From Gemmatimonas sp. (lineage in GTDB: Bacteria; Gemmatimonadota; Gemmatimonadetes; Gemmatimonadales; Gemmatimonadaceae), in contig JAABRT010000007.1 of NCBI GenBank assembly GCA_011390805.1, positions 1-64,000 on the forward strand: 64,000 nt of DNA, read 5' to 3'. The first letter of the stretch is position 1; each line of letters begins with the position of its first letter. Positions 25,476-33,694 of this stretch are shown piece after piece. Position numbers and translations under genes: made by a program. The notes below the pieces were generated by a model. The model saw only the letters and a list, made by a program, of their open reading frames with translations. It had not been told where the DNA came from and did not search any database.

Positions 25476-27250
25476 TGAGCGAGCTGTTGGTGCTCCTGGC
25501 CGTAGCGTGGCCACTCACTCTGGCCGCTACCGTGGCGCTGCGTCGCTCAATCTCCGCGACGCCGGCGTGGTCGTGGGTTGTATGTCTCGCACCGATTCCC
25601 GCACTCGTAGCGGCCATTGGCGTGCCGGACGCAGTCAGTGTAGAGCTGCCATGGCTACTGCTCGGCAGTCGATGGGAAATCGACAGTACACGTCGGGCTT
25701 TGCTTATCGCGGCTGCACTGGTGTGGTTGCTGGCCGGTTGGCAAATGCGCGCACGTTTCACGCACGACACGCATCGCACCTCGCTGCAAATCGGTTGGTT
25801 GCTCGCACTTACCGGAAACTTTGGTGTGATGCTCGTGCACGATGTCGCCGGATTGTACGCGTTTTTCGCACTGATGTCATTCAGTGCGTATCCGCTGGTC
25901 GTGCTCTCGCGTTCGGCCAAGGCGCTGGCAGCAGGCCGGGTGTACCTGGCGATGACGGTATTGGGTGAGGTGCTCATTCTGAGCGGCCTGCTTATCGCCA
26001 GTCGTGGTCTGACCAGTCCGCAGCTGGCTGATTTGTCCATCACGCTCGGTGACTCGCCATATGCCGCTTACGCAAGTTTGTGCTTGTGGACCGGTTTCGG
26101 TGTGAAAACAGCGGTTGTCGGTTTGCACATGTGGCTTCCGGGCGCGTATACGCACGCACCACCGCCGGTGAGCGCGGTGCTGGGTGGTGCGATGATCAAC
26201 GCCGGCGTGCTGGGATTGCTGGTCACGCTGCCTTTGGGTGCCATGTCCTTCACAAAGCTTGGCACTGTGATGATAGGCGCAGGATTGCTGGGTGCTTTTG
26301 GTGCCGCAGTCGTTGGTGTGACGCAGCGATCAAGTGCCACCGTGCTCGGCTACTCGAGCATCAGCCAAATGGGACTGCTTATGATTCCGCTTGGTGCGGC
26401 GCTGCACACACCTTCTATCGCACCGGCCGCGATTGCCGCAATAACGCTGTTCGCCGTGCACCACGGGTTGGTGAAAGCGTCGTTCTTTCTTGGAGTTGAT
26501 GTAGCCCGTCAATCGAACGCGGTATCGCGCAGATTAGTGCTTGTGTTGCTGCTGCTGGTTGGTGCATCGCTGGCCGGCGCGCCGCTCACCAGTGGTGCGG
26601 CTGCAAAACTTGCCACCAAGTACGCGCTGGCAGATGTGGCAACCACCTGGCCTTGGTTGATAAACGCACTTTCGCTCGCGGCGGCTGGTACCACGGTACT
26701 CGTGCTGCGTGCCGTGTGGTGTCTGTCCAAGGAACCAACAAACCCCGAGGCGGCAGAAGCCGGTGTTGAGTGGCCGGCCGGTTGGTTGTTGTCTTTGGTG
26801 CTGGTTCTGACGGGCGTGTGGTGGTTACCGCTGCCTGAAGTTGCGCGTGCGTGGCCCGGTGCATCGGCTGGCGACGCCGTTTCTCTGCTGTGGCCAATCG
26901 CGTTGGGCGTTGCGCTCGCAGGCGCGGCGATGTGGGCATCTACGCAACGTTTGCTCCCGCGCTGGCAGGTACCTGTGGGCGACGTGCTCGCTCCGCTCAG
27001 CGTACTCGGGAGCGGTATGCACGCAATGGTACTTCGCGTAGCACAAATAGCGGAAAGCTTCATGCCGGGCGGGGCGGCGCAAGGCAATCAACCCGGCTCG
27101 CCGAGAACTGGCGTTGTCATTGCCCAAACATGGCGGGACATAAGGAGCCGTTTACGCGTTGATCAGCCCGGCAAAGCCGACGCCACACTGCGCAGCGTTG
27201 CACCAATTGTATTTGCAGCGTTGATCATTGTGGTGCTCATACTGCTTTAG
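25472..27250 (+). CDS. Large antiporter subunit 3, missing conserved charged residues
   Basis: 592 residues, longer than its neighbours through a C-terminal extension that ends in one more helix. It aligns by eye with subunit 2 but the helix-5 glutamate is Ala133 (FFALMSFSAYPLVV against FYELLTLSTYPLVV) and the helix-8 lysine is Asn243 (GGAMINAGVLG). Lys212 in GVKTAVVGLHMWLP is kept. The protein may therefore have a structural or changed-coupling role rather than normal proton transfer. It begins ATGATGA over the stop of subunit 2 and ends the operon; about 110 bases of non-coding sequence follow before the convergent DUF4440-like gene. Confidence 0.88.
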   Translation: MMSELLVLLAVAWPLTLAATVALRRSISATPAWSWVVCLAPIPALVAAIGVPDAVSVELPWLLLGSRWEIDSTRRALLIAAALVWLLAGWQMRARFTHDTHRTSLQIGWLLALTGNFGVMLVHDVAGLYAFFALMSFSAYPLVVLSRSAKALAAGRVYLAMTVLGEVLILSGLLIASRGLTSPQLADLSITLGDSPYAAYASLCLWTGFGVKTAVVGLHMWLPGAYTHAPPPVSAVLGGAMINAGVLGLLVTLPLGAMSFTKLGTVMIGAGLLGAFGAAVVGVTQRSSATVLGYSSISQMGLLMIPLGAALHTPSIAPAAIAAITLFAVHHGLVKASFFLGVDVARQSNAVSRRLVLVLLLLVGASLAGAPLTSGAAAKLATKYALADVATTWPWLINALSLAAAGTTVLVLRAVWCLSKEPTNPEAAEAGVEWPAGWLLSLVLVLTGVWWLPLPEVARAWPGASAGDAVSLLWPIALGVALAGAAMWASTQRLLPRWQVPVGDVLAPLSVLGSGMHAMVLRVAQIAESFMPGGAAQGNQPGSPRTGVVIAQTWRDIRSRLRVDQPGKADATLRSVAPIVFAALIIVVLILL

Positions 27251-27359
27251 TGTGTTTTGCGAACAAATAAAGAAATCCGAGTACTGGGCGCAGCCTGAGA
27301 ACTATAATGATGTTGACGTGGGAAGACTGGTTGATGTGTTGCGAGGGAATGACTGGCAA

Positions 27360-27890
27360 CTACGGCACGCCGCCGTCCTGATCGGCGTACCGCAACACCC
27401 ACTGATCGCGAATGCGCGTGTGCGCAATGCGCCAGCGATCAGCCTCGCGGCGCAGCACGTACACGTTCAGCATTGGCCGGTCTGCCAGGCGGCGACCGGC
27501 GATGTTCTGACCGCGCAACGTGGTTGAGACGTCGGCAATAGCCACGTCGCGCGTCACGAACCGTATCTGCACCTCCCAGTCGTCGTAACGTGCGCCACGC
27601 ATGGTCGCGGCGACCCTCTCATTAAATGCGCGGATGCTATCGCGCCCCACGTAGCGATCGCCGAGGGCATTCTCCCACACCGCACTGTCGGCGAGGTGCG
27701 ACGCGTAGCGCGTGGCATCGAGTGCGAGCAGCGCATCGTACTGATCGCGTAGCATTCGCTCTATAACTGCCTTCGCATTGGCATCGTCGTTCTGTGCAAT
27801 CAGCGCGCGCGGAGCAAGCAATAACGATGCACTCACAACGCACATCGCTACGACGAACCGCGTTCGGATCGGGTGGAGTGAAACGTCCAC
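27360..27890 (-). CDS. Secreted SnoaL/DUF4440-like (NTF2-fold) protein
   Basis: 176 residues from GTG 27890, preferred because GGAGG stands about nine bases before it; an ATG at 27929 is upstream without a site. A signal peptide (FVVAMCVVSASLLLAPRALIAQ) is followed by an NTF2-like domain: YDALLALDATRYASHLAD, WENALGDRYVGRDSIRAF, and WRIAHTRIRDQW near the end. Proteins of this fold include ketosteroid-isomerase-like enzymes and ligand binders; the substrate here is unknown. It converges with the antiporter operon. Confidence 0.78.
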   Translation of the reverse strand: MDVSLHPIRTRFVVAMCVVSASLLLAPRALIAQNDDANAKAVIERMLRDQYDALLALDATRYASHLADSAVWENALGDRYVGRDSIRAFNERVAATMRGARYDDWEVQIRFVTRDVAIADVSTTLRGQNIAGRRLADRPMLNVYVLRREADRWRIAHTRIRDQWVLRYADQDGGVP

Positions 27891-28092
27891 GATCGTCCTC
27901 CGGAAAAGATTGTGTGCACACAAACGCATGGGAAGTCATGATCTCGGGTCCGCGAGAAGGGCCCCATGCACCACGACGTGATACCCGTGCCAGCGATGTA
28001 ACTACAATCCTCACAGTGCGTTACGGCCTGTCAAGCGCACTCGTAGATTACTTGGAGCAGTCATTCCCTTCCTTTTGTACTGAGAGTTCCCT

Positions 28093-28563
28093 TTGCGAAC
28101 TACGCGCCGCGGCTTCACCCTGGTGGAGGTCTTGCTCGTCACAGTAGTGATGGCGCTGATCATGGCCTTGGCGCTGCCCAAGTTCATGTTGATGCGCGAG
28201 CAGTCGACCGCCCGTTCGTCCCGTTTGATGCTGGCGTCAGCCTTCGCCGCCGCGCGCGCCTCGGCGGTACAGAAGGGGCAGCCGGCTACGCTCACCATCG
28301 AGGATGGCGCGGTCAGCGTGACGGTGCTCTCGGGGCTCAACGAGCAGGAAGTGCGCGTGCTCGGACCGATGGCGTTTAACGGTTCCACCACCGCAACGCT
28401 CAAATCGCTCGACAACGTCTCGAAGGTGACCTACGACCCGCGCGGACTGATCAAGCCGTTGTTACCGGGCATCACACGCTATGAGCTCATCTACGGCGAG
28501 GAATCAGACACGCTCTGTATTTCGGCCAGTGGTCTTATTCTTCCGAGGGATTGCCGTTTATGA
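28093..28563 (+). CDS. Type IV minor pilin, GspH/FimT-like
   Basis: 156 residues from TTG 28093 with no better start near the pilin signal. The prepilin cleavage site RRGFTLVEVLLVTVVMAL sits at residues 6-23, with Glu5 of the mature protein in place. The C-terminal domain is beta-rich with a cysteine pair (ESDTLCISA, RDCRL). It is the first gene of a four-gene minor pilin set, each overlapping the next by 4-13 bases. Minor pilins prime pilus assembly from the inner membrane. No major pilin, PilY1 or assembly ATPase is in the window. Confidence 0.88.
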   Translation: MRTTRRGFTLVEVLLVTVVMALIMALALPKFMLMREQSTARSSRLMLASAFAAARASAVQKGQPATLTIEDGAVSVTVLSGLNEQEVRVLGPMAFNGSTTATLKSLDNVSKVTYDPRGLIKPLLPGITRYELIYGEESDTLCISASGLILPRDCRL

Positions 28564-29000
28564 CGATCGAACGCATGGCTCATACACCGTCGCGCATCGC
28601 GAGAGCTCGCGCATCGCGTCACGCTGGCGCACTACGCATTCTCGCGCCACGCCGAGGCGCTACACTCGTTGAACTGATTGTTGCCATGGTGCTCCTGAGC
28701 ATCGGGCTTTTCAGCGTTGTTGGCTCGTCGGGCAGTGTTGTGAAACAGCTCGGCGGCGGACGGAATCAGACGGTGGCCGCCTCTATTGCGCAGGCCCGAC
28801 TCGATTCGCTCACCAGTATTGGCTGTCAGTCGCTCACGCCTGGTGGTGCCACCACCAGCGGCACATCCACCAGTCGCAGCATCAAGGAAACGTGGACTGT
28901 GATTGATGGTTTCAACGTGAAGAACATCCGGATCACGATGACGGTACCGGGCCGTAACGTGCCCATCATCTACGAGACGATTATTCCATGCCGCGACTGA
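28560..29000 (+). CDS. Type IV minor pilin, PilV-like
   Basis: 146 residues starting at ATG 28560, which overlaps the previous stop by four bases. A rather long leader (about 32 residues) precedes RRGATLVELIVAMVLLSIGLF. A position -1 Gly and +5 Glu are present, so PilD-type processing is expected. Two cysteines (IGCQSL and the C-terminal PCRD) may form a disulphide. It overlaps the next gene by 13 bases. Confidence 0.85.
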   Translation: MTIERMAHTPSRIARARASRHAGALRILAPRRGATLVELIVAMVLLSIGLFSVVGSSGSVVKQLGGGRNQTVAASIAQARLDSLTSIGCQSLTPGGATTSGTSTSRSIKETWTVIDGFNVKNIRITMTVPGRNVPIIYETIIPCRD

Positions 29001-29911
29001 GCCGCCGATTGCGCAATCGACGGGGGCTCACGCTCGTCGAACTGCTGATTTCCATGACGATTCTTGGTGTGGTGAGCGCGATTGTCGCGGCCGTCATGCT
29101 GGGACAACAGCGCGTTTTTCAGCAGACCTATGAAATGGTGGGGGTGCGCCGTGAACTGCGCACCGCGATGAGTCTGGTGCCGTCCGATGTGCGCGGCTTG
29201 TCGTCGATTGGCGGTGATGTGTCCAACTTCACCGAGTCATCGCTCACCTTTCGGGCAACGATCGGCGCGTCGATCGTTTGTGAACGTGCCGGTGCAAACA
29301 CAATCTTTTTGCCGCCGCTGAATCTGGCGCACAATACACTCACCAGCTGGGTAAGCCGGCCGATTGTGGGTGACACCGTCTTTGCGTTTGACGAGGGCGC
29401 GTTGCGCGGTGCCGAAGATGATTCGTGGGTTCCACTCACCATCTCGTCAGTGACGCCTGTACTCACCGCCTGCGCCGCCTCGCCATTCATTGACGCGGTA
29501 GCGGATGCCGGCAAGGTTCGTTGGGCGATTGATGTGACCGAAGCCATTCCGGCCACCGTGCTGATTGGCGCCGGCGTGCGTTTCACTCGGCATGTGGAAT
29601 ACGCGTTGCAGGAATCACCAACATCGGGACGCTGGTATCTCACGCAGCAATCGCGTCGCGGCGGGGCGTGGGAAACACCGTTGGTGGTAAGTGGACCGTA
29701 CGAAGTACCCGCTGATGGCGGATTGCGCCTGGTCTATTTCGACAGCACGGGTGCCGAAGTCGCGCCTGGTGGACCAGGTAACTCACTGGCCCGTGTTGAC
29801 CTCACGATGCGCGCCAAGGGTCTGCCATCATCCGGCGCTCTCTACAAAGGTGGAGACGCCATTCCGCGTGACTCCATCGCGCTCAGAATCGCCATCCGGA
29901 ATCGCCAATGA
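28988..29911 (+). CDS. Type IV minor pilin, PilW-like
   Basis: 307 residues. The leader is short and basic (PRLSRRLRNRRG), then LTLVELLISMTILGVVSAIV. The large domain has two cysteines (VCERAG, LTACAAS) and many beta strands. PilW-like proteins of this size join GspH-, PilV- and PilX-like pilins in a tip complex. It overlaps the next gene by four bases. Confidence 0.85.
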   Translation: MPRLSRRLRNRRGLTLVELLISMTILGVVSAIVAAVMLGQQRVFQQTYEMVGVRRELRTAMSLVPSDVRGLSSIGGDVSNFTESSLTFRATIGASIVCERAGANTIFLPPLNLAHNTLTSWVSRPIVGDTVFAFDEGALRGAEDDSWVPLTISSVTPVLTACAASPFIDAVADAGKVRWAIDVTEAIPATVLIGAGVRFTRHVEYALQESPTSGRWYLTQQSRRGGAWETPLVVSGPYEVPADGGLRLVYFDSTGAEVAPGGPGNSLARVDLTMRAKGLPSSGALYKGGDAIPRDSIALRIAIRNRQ

Positions 29912-30813
29912 TGCACTCTTCAGAATCCGCGCAGACGTCAGCAGTCAGTGAGACGCAAACTGCGCCCGTCACCCGTGAACGTCGCGGTACGGCATTGCTA
30001 TTGGCGCTGTTTGCCATGGTGGTGCTGCTGTTGCTGTCGCAGGGTGCATTCGTGGCGTCGCTGCATGAATACCGCGCTGGCCGCAATACGCTTGTTGAAC
30101 AGCGTGCTTTTGCGGTCGCCGAGTTCGGCATCAACCGTGAGATCGCAGCGTGGCCGCGTTCGCGGAACCTGCCGCCACCTACCGGTCTCGCATTTGGCGC
30201 GATCGATTCGAACTCGGTGTTCGTTTCGCAGGGCGACACGGCACGGGTAAAGGTGACGCGGTTGAACGACAATACGTTCTGGGTGGTGTCAACCGGACGC
30301 GCATCAATCGGCAACGACGCATTGGAATCGCAGCGAATGACGCACATGCTGGTGCGCATTGCCTATCCCTCGATCTCCCCCGGCGGCGCGATTGTTACGG
30401 CCGGTGACATCACGGTACGAGGCAATGCGTTTGTGACCGGTAAAAATACTGATCCAGCGGGCTGGACGCAGTGCGCCGAGATTGCCGGTCGCGATACGTT
30501 TGCCATTTCGTACGCGCCGGGTGTCAAGGTGAGCATTCAGAAAACAAACTCGGTAGAGAACGGCACAAACGCTGACCCGGCGGCCGCCGACTCCAACACC
30601 TACGTTCGATTTGGTACAGAAAGCTGGAACTCACTGGTGGCCAATGCGAACGTCAGGATTGCGGGTGGAACGTATCAGCCGTTTCCCGTGGGCAACGCCA
30701 CTGCGTGCACCACGTCTCAACTGCTGAATTGGGGTGAGCCCTTCCGCGGCGGCGGCAGCATAGTCGGCTGCATGGACTACTACCCGATCAGGACGGTGCA
30801 ACGGCGCGTTTGA
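29908..30813 (+). CDS. PilX-like minor pilin, C-terminus probably truncated
   Basis: 301 residues. An N-terminal hydrophobic helix (RRGTALLLALFAMVVLLLLSQ) and the absence of the glutamate at +5 are as in PilX. The sequence then has EYRAGRNTLVEQRAFAVAEFG, typical of PilX. Translation ends in VQRRV, with the last codons reading into a tandem repeat at 30804. The end of the protein does not look like a finished domain, so loss of a C-terminal portion is likely. No frame downstream continues it for any distance. Confidence 0.72.
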   Translation: MMHSSESAQTSAVSETQTAPVTRERRGTALLLALFAMVVLLLLSQGAFVASLHEYRAGRNTLVEQRAFAVAEFGINREIAAWPRSRNLPPPTGLAFGAIDSNSVFVSQGDTARVKVTRLNDNTFWVVSTGRASIGNDALESQRMTHMLVRIAYPSISPGGAIVTAGDITVRGNAFVTGKNTDPAGWTQCAEIAGRDTFAISYAPGVKVSIQKTNSVENGTNADPAAADSNTYVRFGTESWNSLVANANVRIAGGTYQPFPVGNATACTTSQLLNWGEPFRGGGSIVGCMDYYPIRTVQRRV

Positions 30814-30915
30814 CGGCGTTGTTGGTTTAGGTAAACCGTGAACGGTTAACGGTGGAACTGCGCGTTTGACGGCGTGGTCGGTCAGGGTAAACCGTGAACG
30901 GTTGGCGGTGGAACA
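30804..30915. repeat. Two tandem 56-base repeats with AACCGT/ACGGTT palindromes
   Basis: Each unit starts GCGCGTTTGACGGCGT and contains GTAAACCGTGAACGGTT, whose AACCGT and ACGGTT arms pair around GA. Unit 1 is 30804-30859 and unit 2 is 30860-30915. The stop of the PilX-like gene lies in unit 1 and the convergent AlkC-like gene ends right after unit 2. The region may stop transcripts from both sides, though no T-run is present. Confidence 0.85.
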
Positions 30916-30921
30916 GGTCGC

Positions 30922-32052
30922 TTAGAGCGACAGTGAGAACTCGGCGCGCGCAACGGCCGCGCCGTTTACCAAGATTTCTACCGCCTGCAGGCCGGCATGG
31001 TAGCGTCGTGTTGTCACTGGCTTGAGCGGGTGTCGTTTTACCAGCGAGCGGTGTTCATGTGGCGCGAGTTCAAGTGACCACCCCTTGAACACCTTGGGCG
31101 AAAGGCGGCCGTCGGCTTTGCGGAAGTGCACGGCGTAGTCCACCACCAGTTGCTGTGTTGCACGCGAGGTTGAACGCAGCTCGAGCTGAAGCTGCACGTG
31201 ACCGCCGAGCTTTACCCGCTTCGGTGAGAGGCTGAGTGTTGCGTCGCCCGCGAATGACTTACCCGTCCCCCATGCCGTGAGGACGCGCGCATCGCCACGC
31301 TTGATCAGTGTCCGACTGGCGTGCTTGAGCATCGCGCGACGCTGCGCACTGGCCGTTGGCAAATGCGTTTCCAGCCACTCAGCCACAAGCGCTGGATGAT
31401 CCTTGGCAATATCGTTGAGATGATTCGCGACACTGCGCCGCACGTACTCGCTCTCATCATCCTGGAGCGCCAGCAATAGCGGCAGCGTAGGTGATGGATC
31501 AGCAATCAACTGGCGCAGCTGCAGGCCCCACGGCAAGCGCGGCCGACTTCCTTCGCTCACCAATCGTCGCACATGCGCACTCGGATCGTGCACCCAACGG
31601 TGCAGTGTGTGAAACACGACGTCACCGTGCGCCACGATAAACGGCCGGATCGCAAACTCGGCCGTGAACCGTTGCGTGATCGCGTGCAGCGCCTGCAGTG
31701 AGCGTTCAGGTGACTGCATGCCGCGCCGCACCACGAACTCTCCAACAGGCCAGAGAATCCAGCCCGCCAGCCCGTCATGTTCACCGCTGTGATGCGACAG
31801 CTGGTCATCGGCAAACGGCGGTGCCAGGGCACGCTCCACTCCGTCGGCAGCACGCGCGAAGTCTGAAGGCAGCGTGGCCTCGAGCGCCGAAGCCACGTGC
31901 ATCGCGCGCGCTTTGAGTTCCAGCGTTTCAAGATCGGTGGTAGCCAGCCGGACAAACCGCCGCGCATCGAATGCCGGCATGCTTTGCGCAAGCTGCTCGC
32001 CTGCTGAGTGTACCAGCGCAGGATTGATGAAGTTCTTGAAGGGTTCGGCCAC
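30922..32052 (-). CDS. AlkC-like DNA alkylation repair protein with Ig-like domain
   Basis: 376 residues from GTG 32052. A HEAT-repeat-like domain (about 25-265, with ESEYVRRSVANHLNDIAKDHP and HVRRLVSEGSRPRLPWG) is the AlkC/AlkD glycosylase fold, which excises alkylated bases such as 3-methyladenine. The last 110 residues (SLSPKRVKLGGHVQLQLELR to the end) form an Ig-like beta domain, as known in AlkC, and not in AlkD. No signal peptide. Followed on the same strand by nothing; the glyoxalase gene lies upstream with only 25 bases between them, so the two may be co-transcribed. Confidence 0.82.
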   Translation of the reverse strand: MAEPFKNFINPALVHSAGEQLAQSMPAFDARRFVRLATTDLETLELKARAMHVASALEATLPSDFARAADGVERALAPPFADDQLSHHSGEHDGLAGWILWPVGEFVVRRGMQSPERSLQALHAITQRFTAEFAIRPFIVAHGDVVFHTLHRWVHDPSAHVRRLVSEGSRPRLPWGLQLRQLIADPSPTLPLLLALQDDESEYVRRSVANHLNDIAKDHPALVAEWLETHLPTASAQRRAMLKHASRTLIKRGDARVLTAWGTGKSFAGDATLSLSPKRVKLGGHVQLQLELRSTSRATQQLVVDYAVHFRKADGRLSPKVFKGWSLELAPHEHRSLVKRHPLKPVTTRRYHAGLQAVEILVNGAAVARAEFSLSL

Positions 32053-32077
32053 AACGGTCTCAGCGTGCTGAAGTCAT

Positions 32078-32452
32078 CTACCGCTTCTCTTCCATCAACC
32101 CCACCAGATTGCCGTCAGGATCGCGAACGAAGGCCAACCACAACTCGTGATCAAGCATTTGGGCTGCGCGCTGTGGCTCGCGCTCATTGGCCGCACCACG
32201 CGACACAATCGCGGCGTGGGCGCTCTCGATGTCGCTCACGGTGAAATACAGCACGGAGTTGGCGCCCACCGCACCCGCGCCCTGCGGAGTTGAGAGCATC
32301 AAACGCACCGGGCCGCAGGCCAGGAAAGCCAGGTCAGGCCCGGCGTTGAACAAAAACTGCAGGCCCAGCACATCACGGTAAAACACCGTCGAGGTCTCAA
32401 CATCGCGTACCGTGACGGCGACCTGCCCAATGCCCGTTGGTCGATTCAGCAT
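32078..32452 (-). CDS. Glyoxalase/VOC-superfamily protein
   Basis: 124 residues, the size of one vicinal-oxygen-chelate unit. The pattern IGQVAVTVRDVETSTVFYRDVLGLQ, VLYFTVSDIESAHAAIVSRG and LAFVRDPDGNLVGLMEE is typical. Metal ligands would be Glu at the last position (MEEK) and others less certain, so its reaction (glyoxalase, dioxygenase or resistance) cannot be told. It precedes the AlkC-like gene on the same strand and is divergent from the S1/P1 nuclease. Confidence 0.85.
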   Translation of the reverse strand: MLNRPTGIGQVAVTVRDVETSTVFYRDVLGLQFLFNAGPDLAFLACGPVRLMLSTPQGAGAVGANSVLYFTVSDIESAHAAIVSRGAANEREPQRAAQMLDHELWLAFVRDPDGNLVGLMEEKR

Positions 32453-32507
32453 GTCACGAATATGTGCCGCGAAACGGCTCCTGTCGAAGGGCGATTAGAT
32501 TGAACGC

Positions 32508-33557
32508 ATGCCTTCTTTTCTATCTCTTGCCTATCTGCTCGCGATGTCGCCCATCACGGTGCCCGCGAATCCTGCTCCATCGACAACCGGCGCTGTAGCC
32601 ATCGCTGCAGCCAACGTACCGGCCAACACGTCAGCGCGTCGCTGGGACGCCATCGGCCACCGCGCCATGGCGGCCATGGCGTACGATCGCCTCAGCCAGC
32701 CTGTGCGCGCACGCGTGAATGCGCTGTTGCGCGAACATCCCGACCTCGAGAGCCTGAGCGAAGGCATTGATGTACAAACACCGGCCGGTGTGCGAGAAGT
32801 GTTTATTCGCGCATCAGTGTGGCCCGATCGCATTCGCAGTGATGCGCGGTTCTACCGTGAATCGGACCCCAACGCGACGCCCACGCCGTTGCTGCCCGGC
32901 TATCCAACCATGGCCCGTCGTGATGGCTGGCACTATCTCACGCGTTCTTTTTCAACCGACGGCACGACACCGATTGTGCTCACCGAGCCGAACGTGGCGT
33001 CGGAGCTTCCGCGAATGGCCGACGCGCTTGCTGACAATGCCATCCCGGCGAGTGTGCGCGCATACCATCTGGGTTGGATCATTCATGTAGTAGGCGACTT
33101 GCACCAGCCGTTGCACGGCACGTCCCGCTCTACCAAAGATTCGCCCGATGGCGATGCCGGCGGTAATCGCATGTGGGTGCGCACACCGATCCGCGAACGT
33201 GATTCCACCAATCTGCATGGCACATGGGATGGCATGGTGGGACGTGTCTCGCGTGATATCCCGATCGACAGCGTGGCGGAGTTACTGGCCGCCGGCCTTC
33301 CGCTCTCTGACACGCCGGGTGACGATCTGAACATTCCCGACGGCGCCGCGCTCGCGCAGACGGTAAAATCGTGGGCCGACGAAAGTGCGACGCTCGCCCG
33401 CTATTTCGCGTATAACATTCCGGCACGTGAAGGTGATTTGCCACCAATGCTATCGGACGACTACATGGCTCGCGGCGAATACATCGCCCGCCAGCGACTC
33501 GCACTCTCCGCATACCGACTCGTTGCACTGCTCGAAGCGCGACTGGGTGACAAGTAA
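32508..33557 (+). CDS. S1/P1-type secreted zinc nuclease
   Basis: 349 residues. After an Ala/Pro-rich leader the zinc-binding residues of the family appear in order: Trp46 with His51 five residues on (WDAIGH), Asp in the VWPDRIR stretch, His in GWHYL, the motif HVVGDLHQPLH, DAGGN and NLHGTWD. In this family the mature protein begins at the tryptophan, whose backbone binds zinc; here that implies removal of 45 residues. Such enzymes cleave single-stranded DNA and RNA and 3'-nucleotides outside the cytoplasm. It is followed by a GC-rich hairpin. Confidence 0.92.
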   Translation: MPSFLSLAYLLAMSPITVPANPAPSTTGAVAIAAANVPANTSARRWDAIGHRAMAAMAYDRLSQPVRARVNALLREHPDLESLSEGIDVQTPAGVREVFIRASVWPDRIRSDARFYRESDPNATPTPLLPGYPTMARRDGWHYLTRSFSTDGTTPIVLTEPNVASELPRMADALADNAIPASVRAYHLGWIIHVVGDLHQPLHGTSRSTKDSPDGDAGGNRMWVRTPIRERDSTNLHGTWDGMVGRVSRDIPIDSVAELLAAGLPLSDTPGDDLNIPDGAALAQTVKSWADESATLARYFAYNIPAREGDLPPMLSDDYMARGEYIARQRLALSAYRLVALLEARLGDK

Positions 33558-33573
33558 GTGTGACGGTTATCAC

Positions 33574-33613
33574 GCCTGCCGCGCGCACTCAATTGCACAG
33601 CGCGCAGGCAGGC
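33574..33613. terminator. GC-rich hairpin after nuclease gene
   Basis: Arms GCCTGCC-GCGCG (33574-33585) and CGCGC-A-GGCAGGC (33601-33613) pair over twelve bases with one bulge and a 15-base loop. No good T-run follows, so termination is possible but unproven. Confidence 0.4.
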
Positions 33614-33625
33614 TGATCGTTTGCC

Positions 33626-33644
33626 ATCACATGACGCACGTGAT
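33626..33644. promoter_or_regulatory. Imperfect palindrome upstream of mscS
   Basis: ATCACATGACGCACGTGAT pairs at seven of nine positions around its centre and lies about 50 bases before the mscS start. It looks like an operator half-site pair, but no regulator is identified. Confidence 0.25.
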
Positions 33645-33694
33645 AGGGTGTTTATGAAGCTTCTTGCTCCAGAACCTTTATCACAAACGTCATC

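Noticed and set aside
30777..30840. Frameshift continuation of the PilX-like gene
   Set aside because: Neither other frame continues for more than about 20 codons into the repeat; truncation is simpler.
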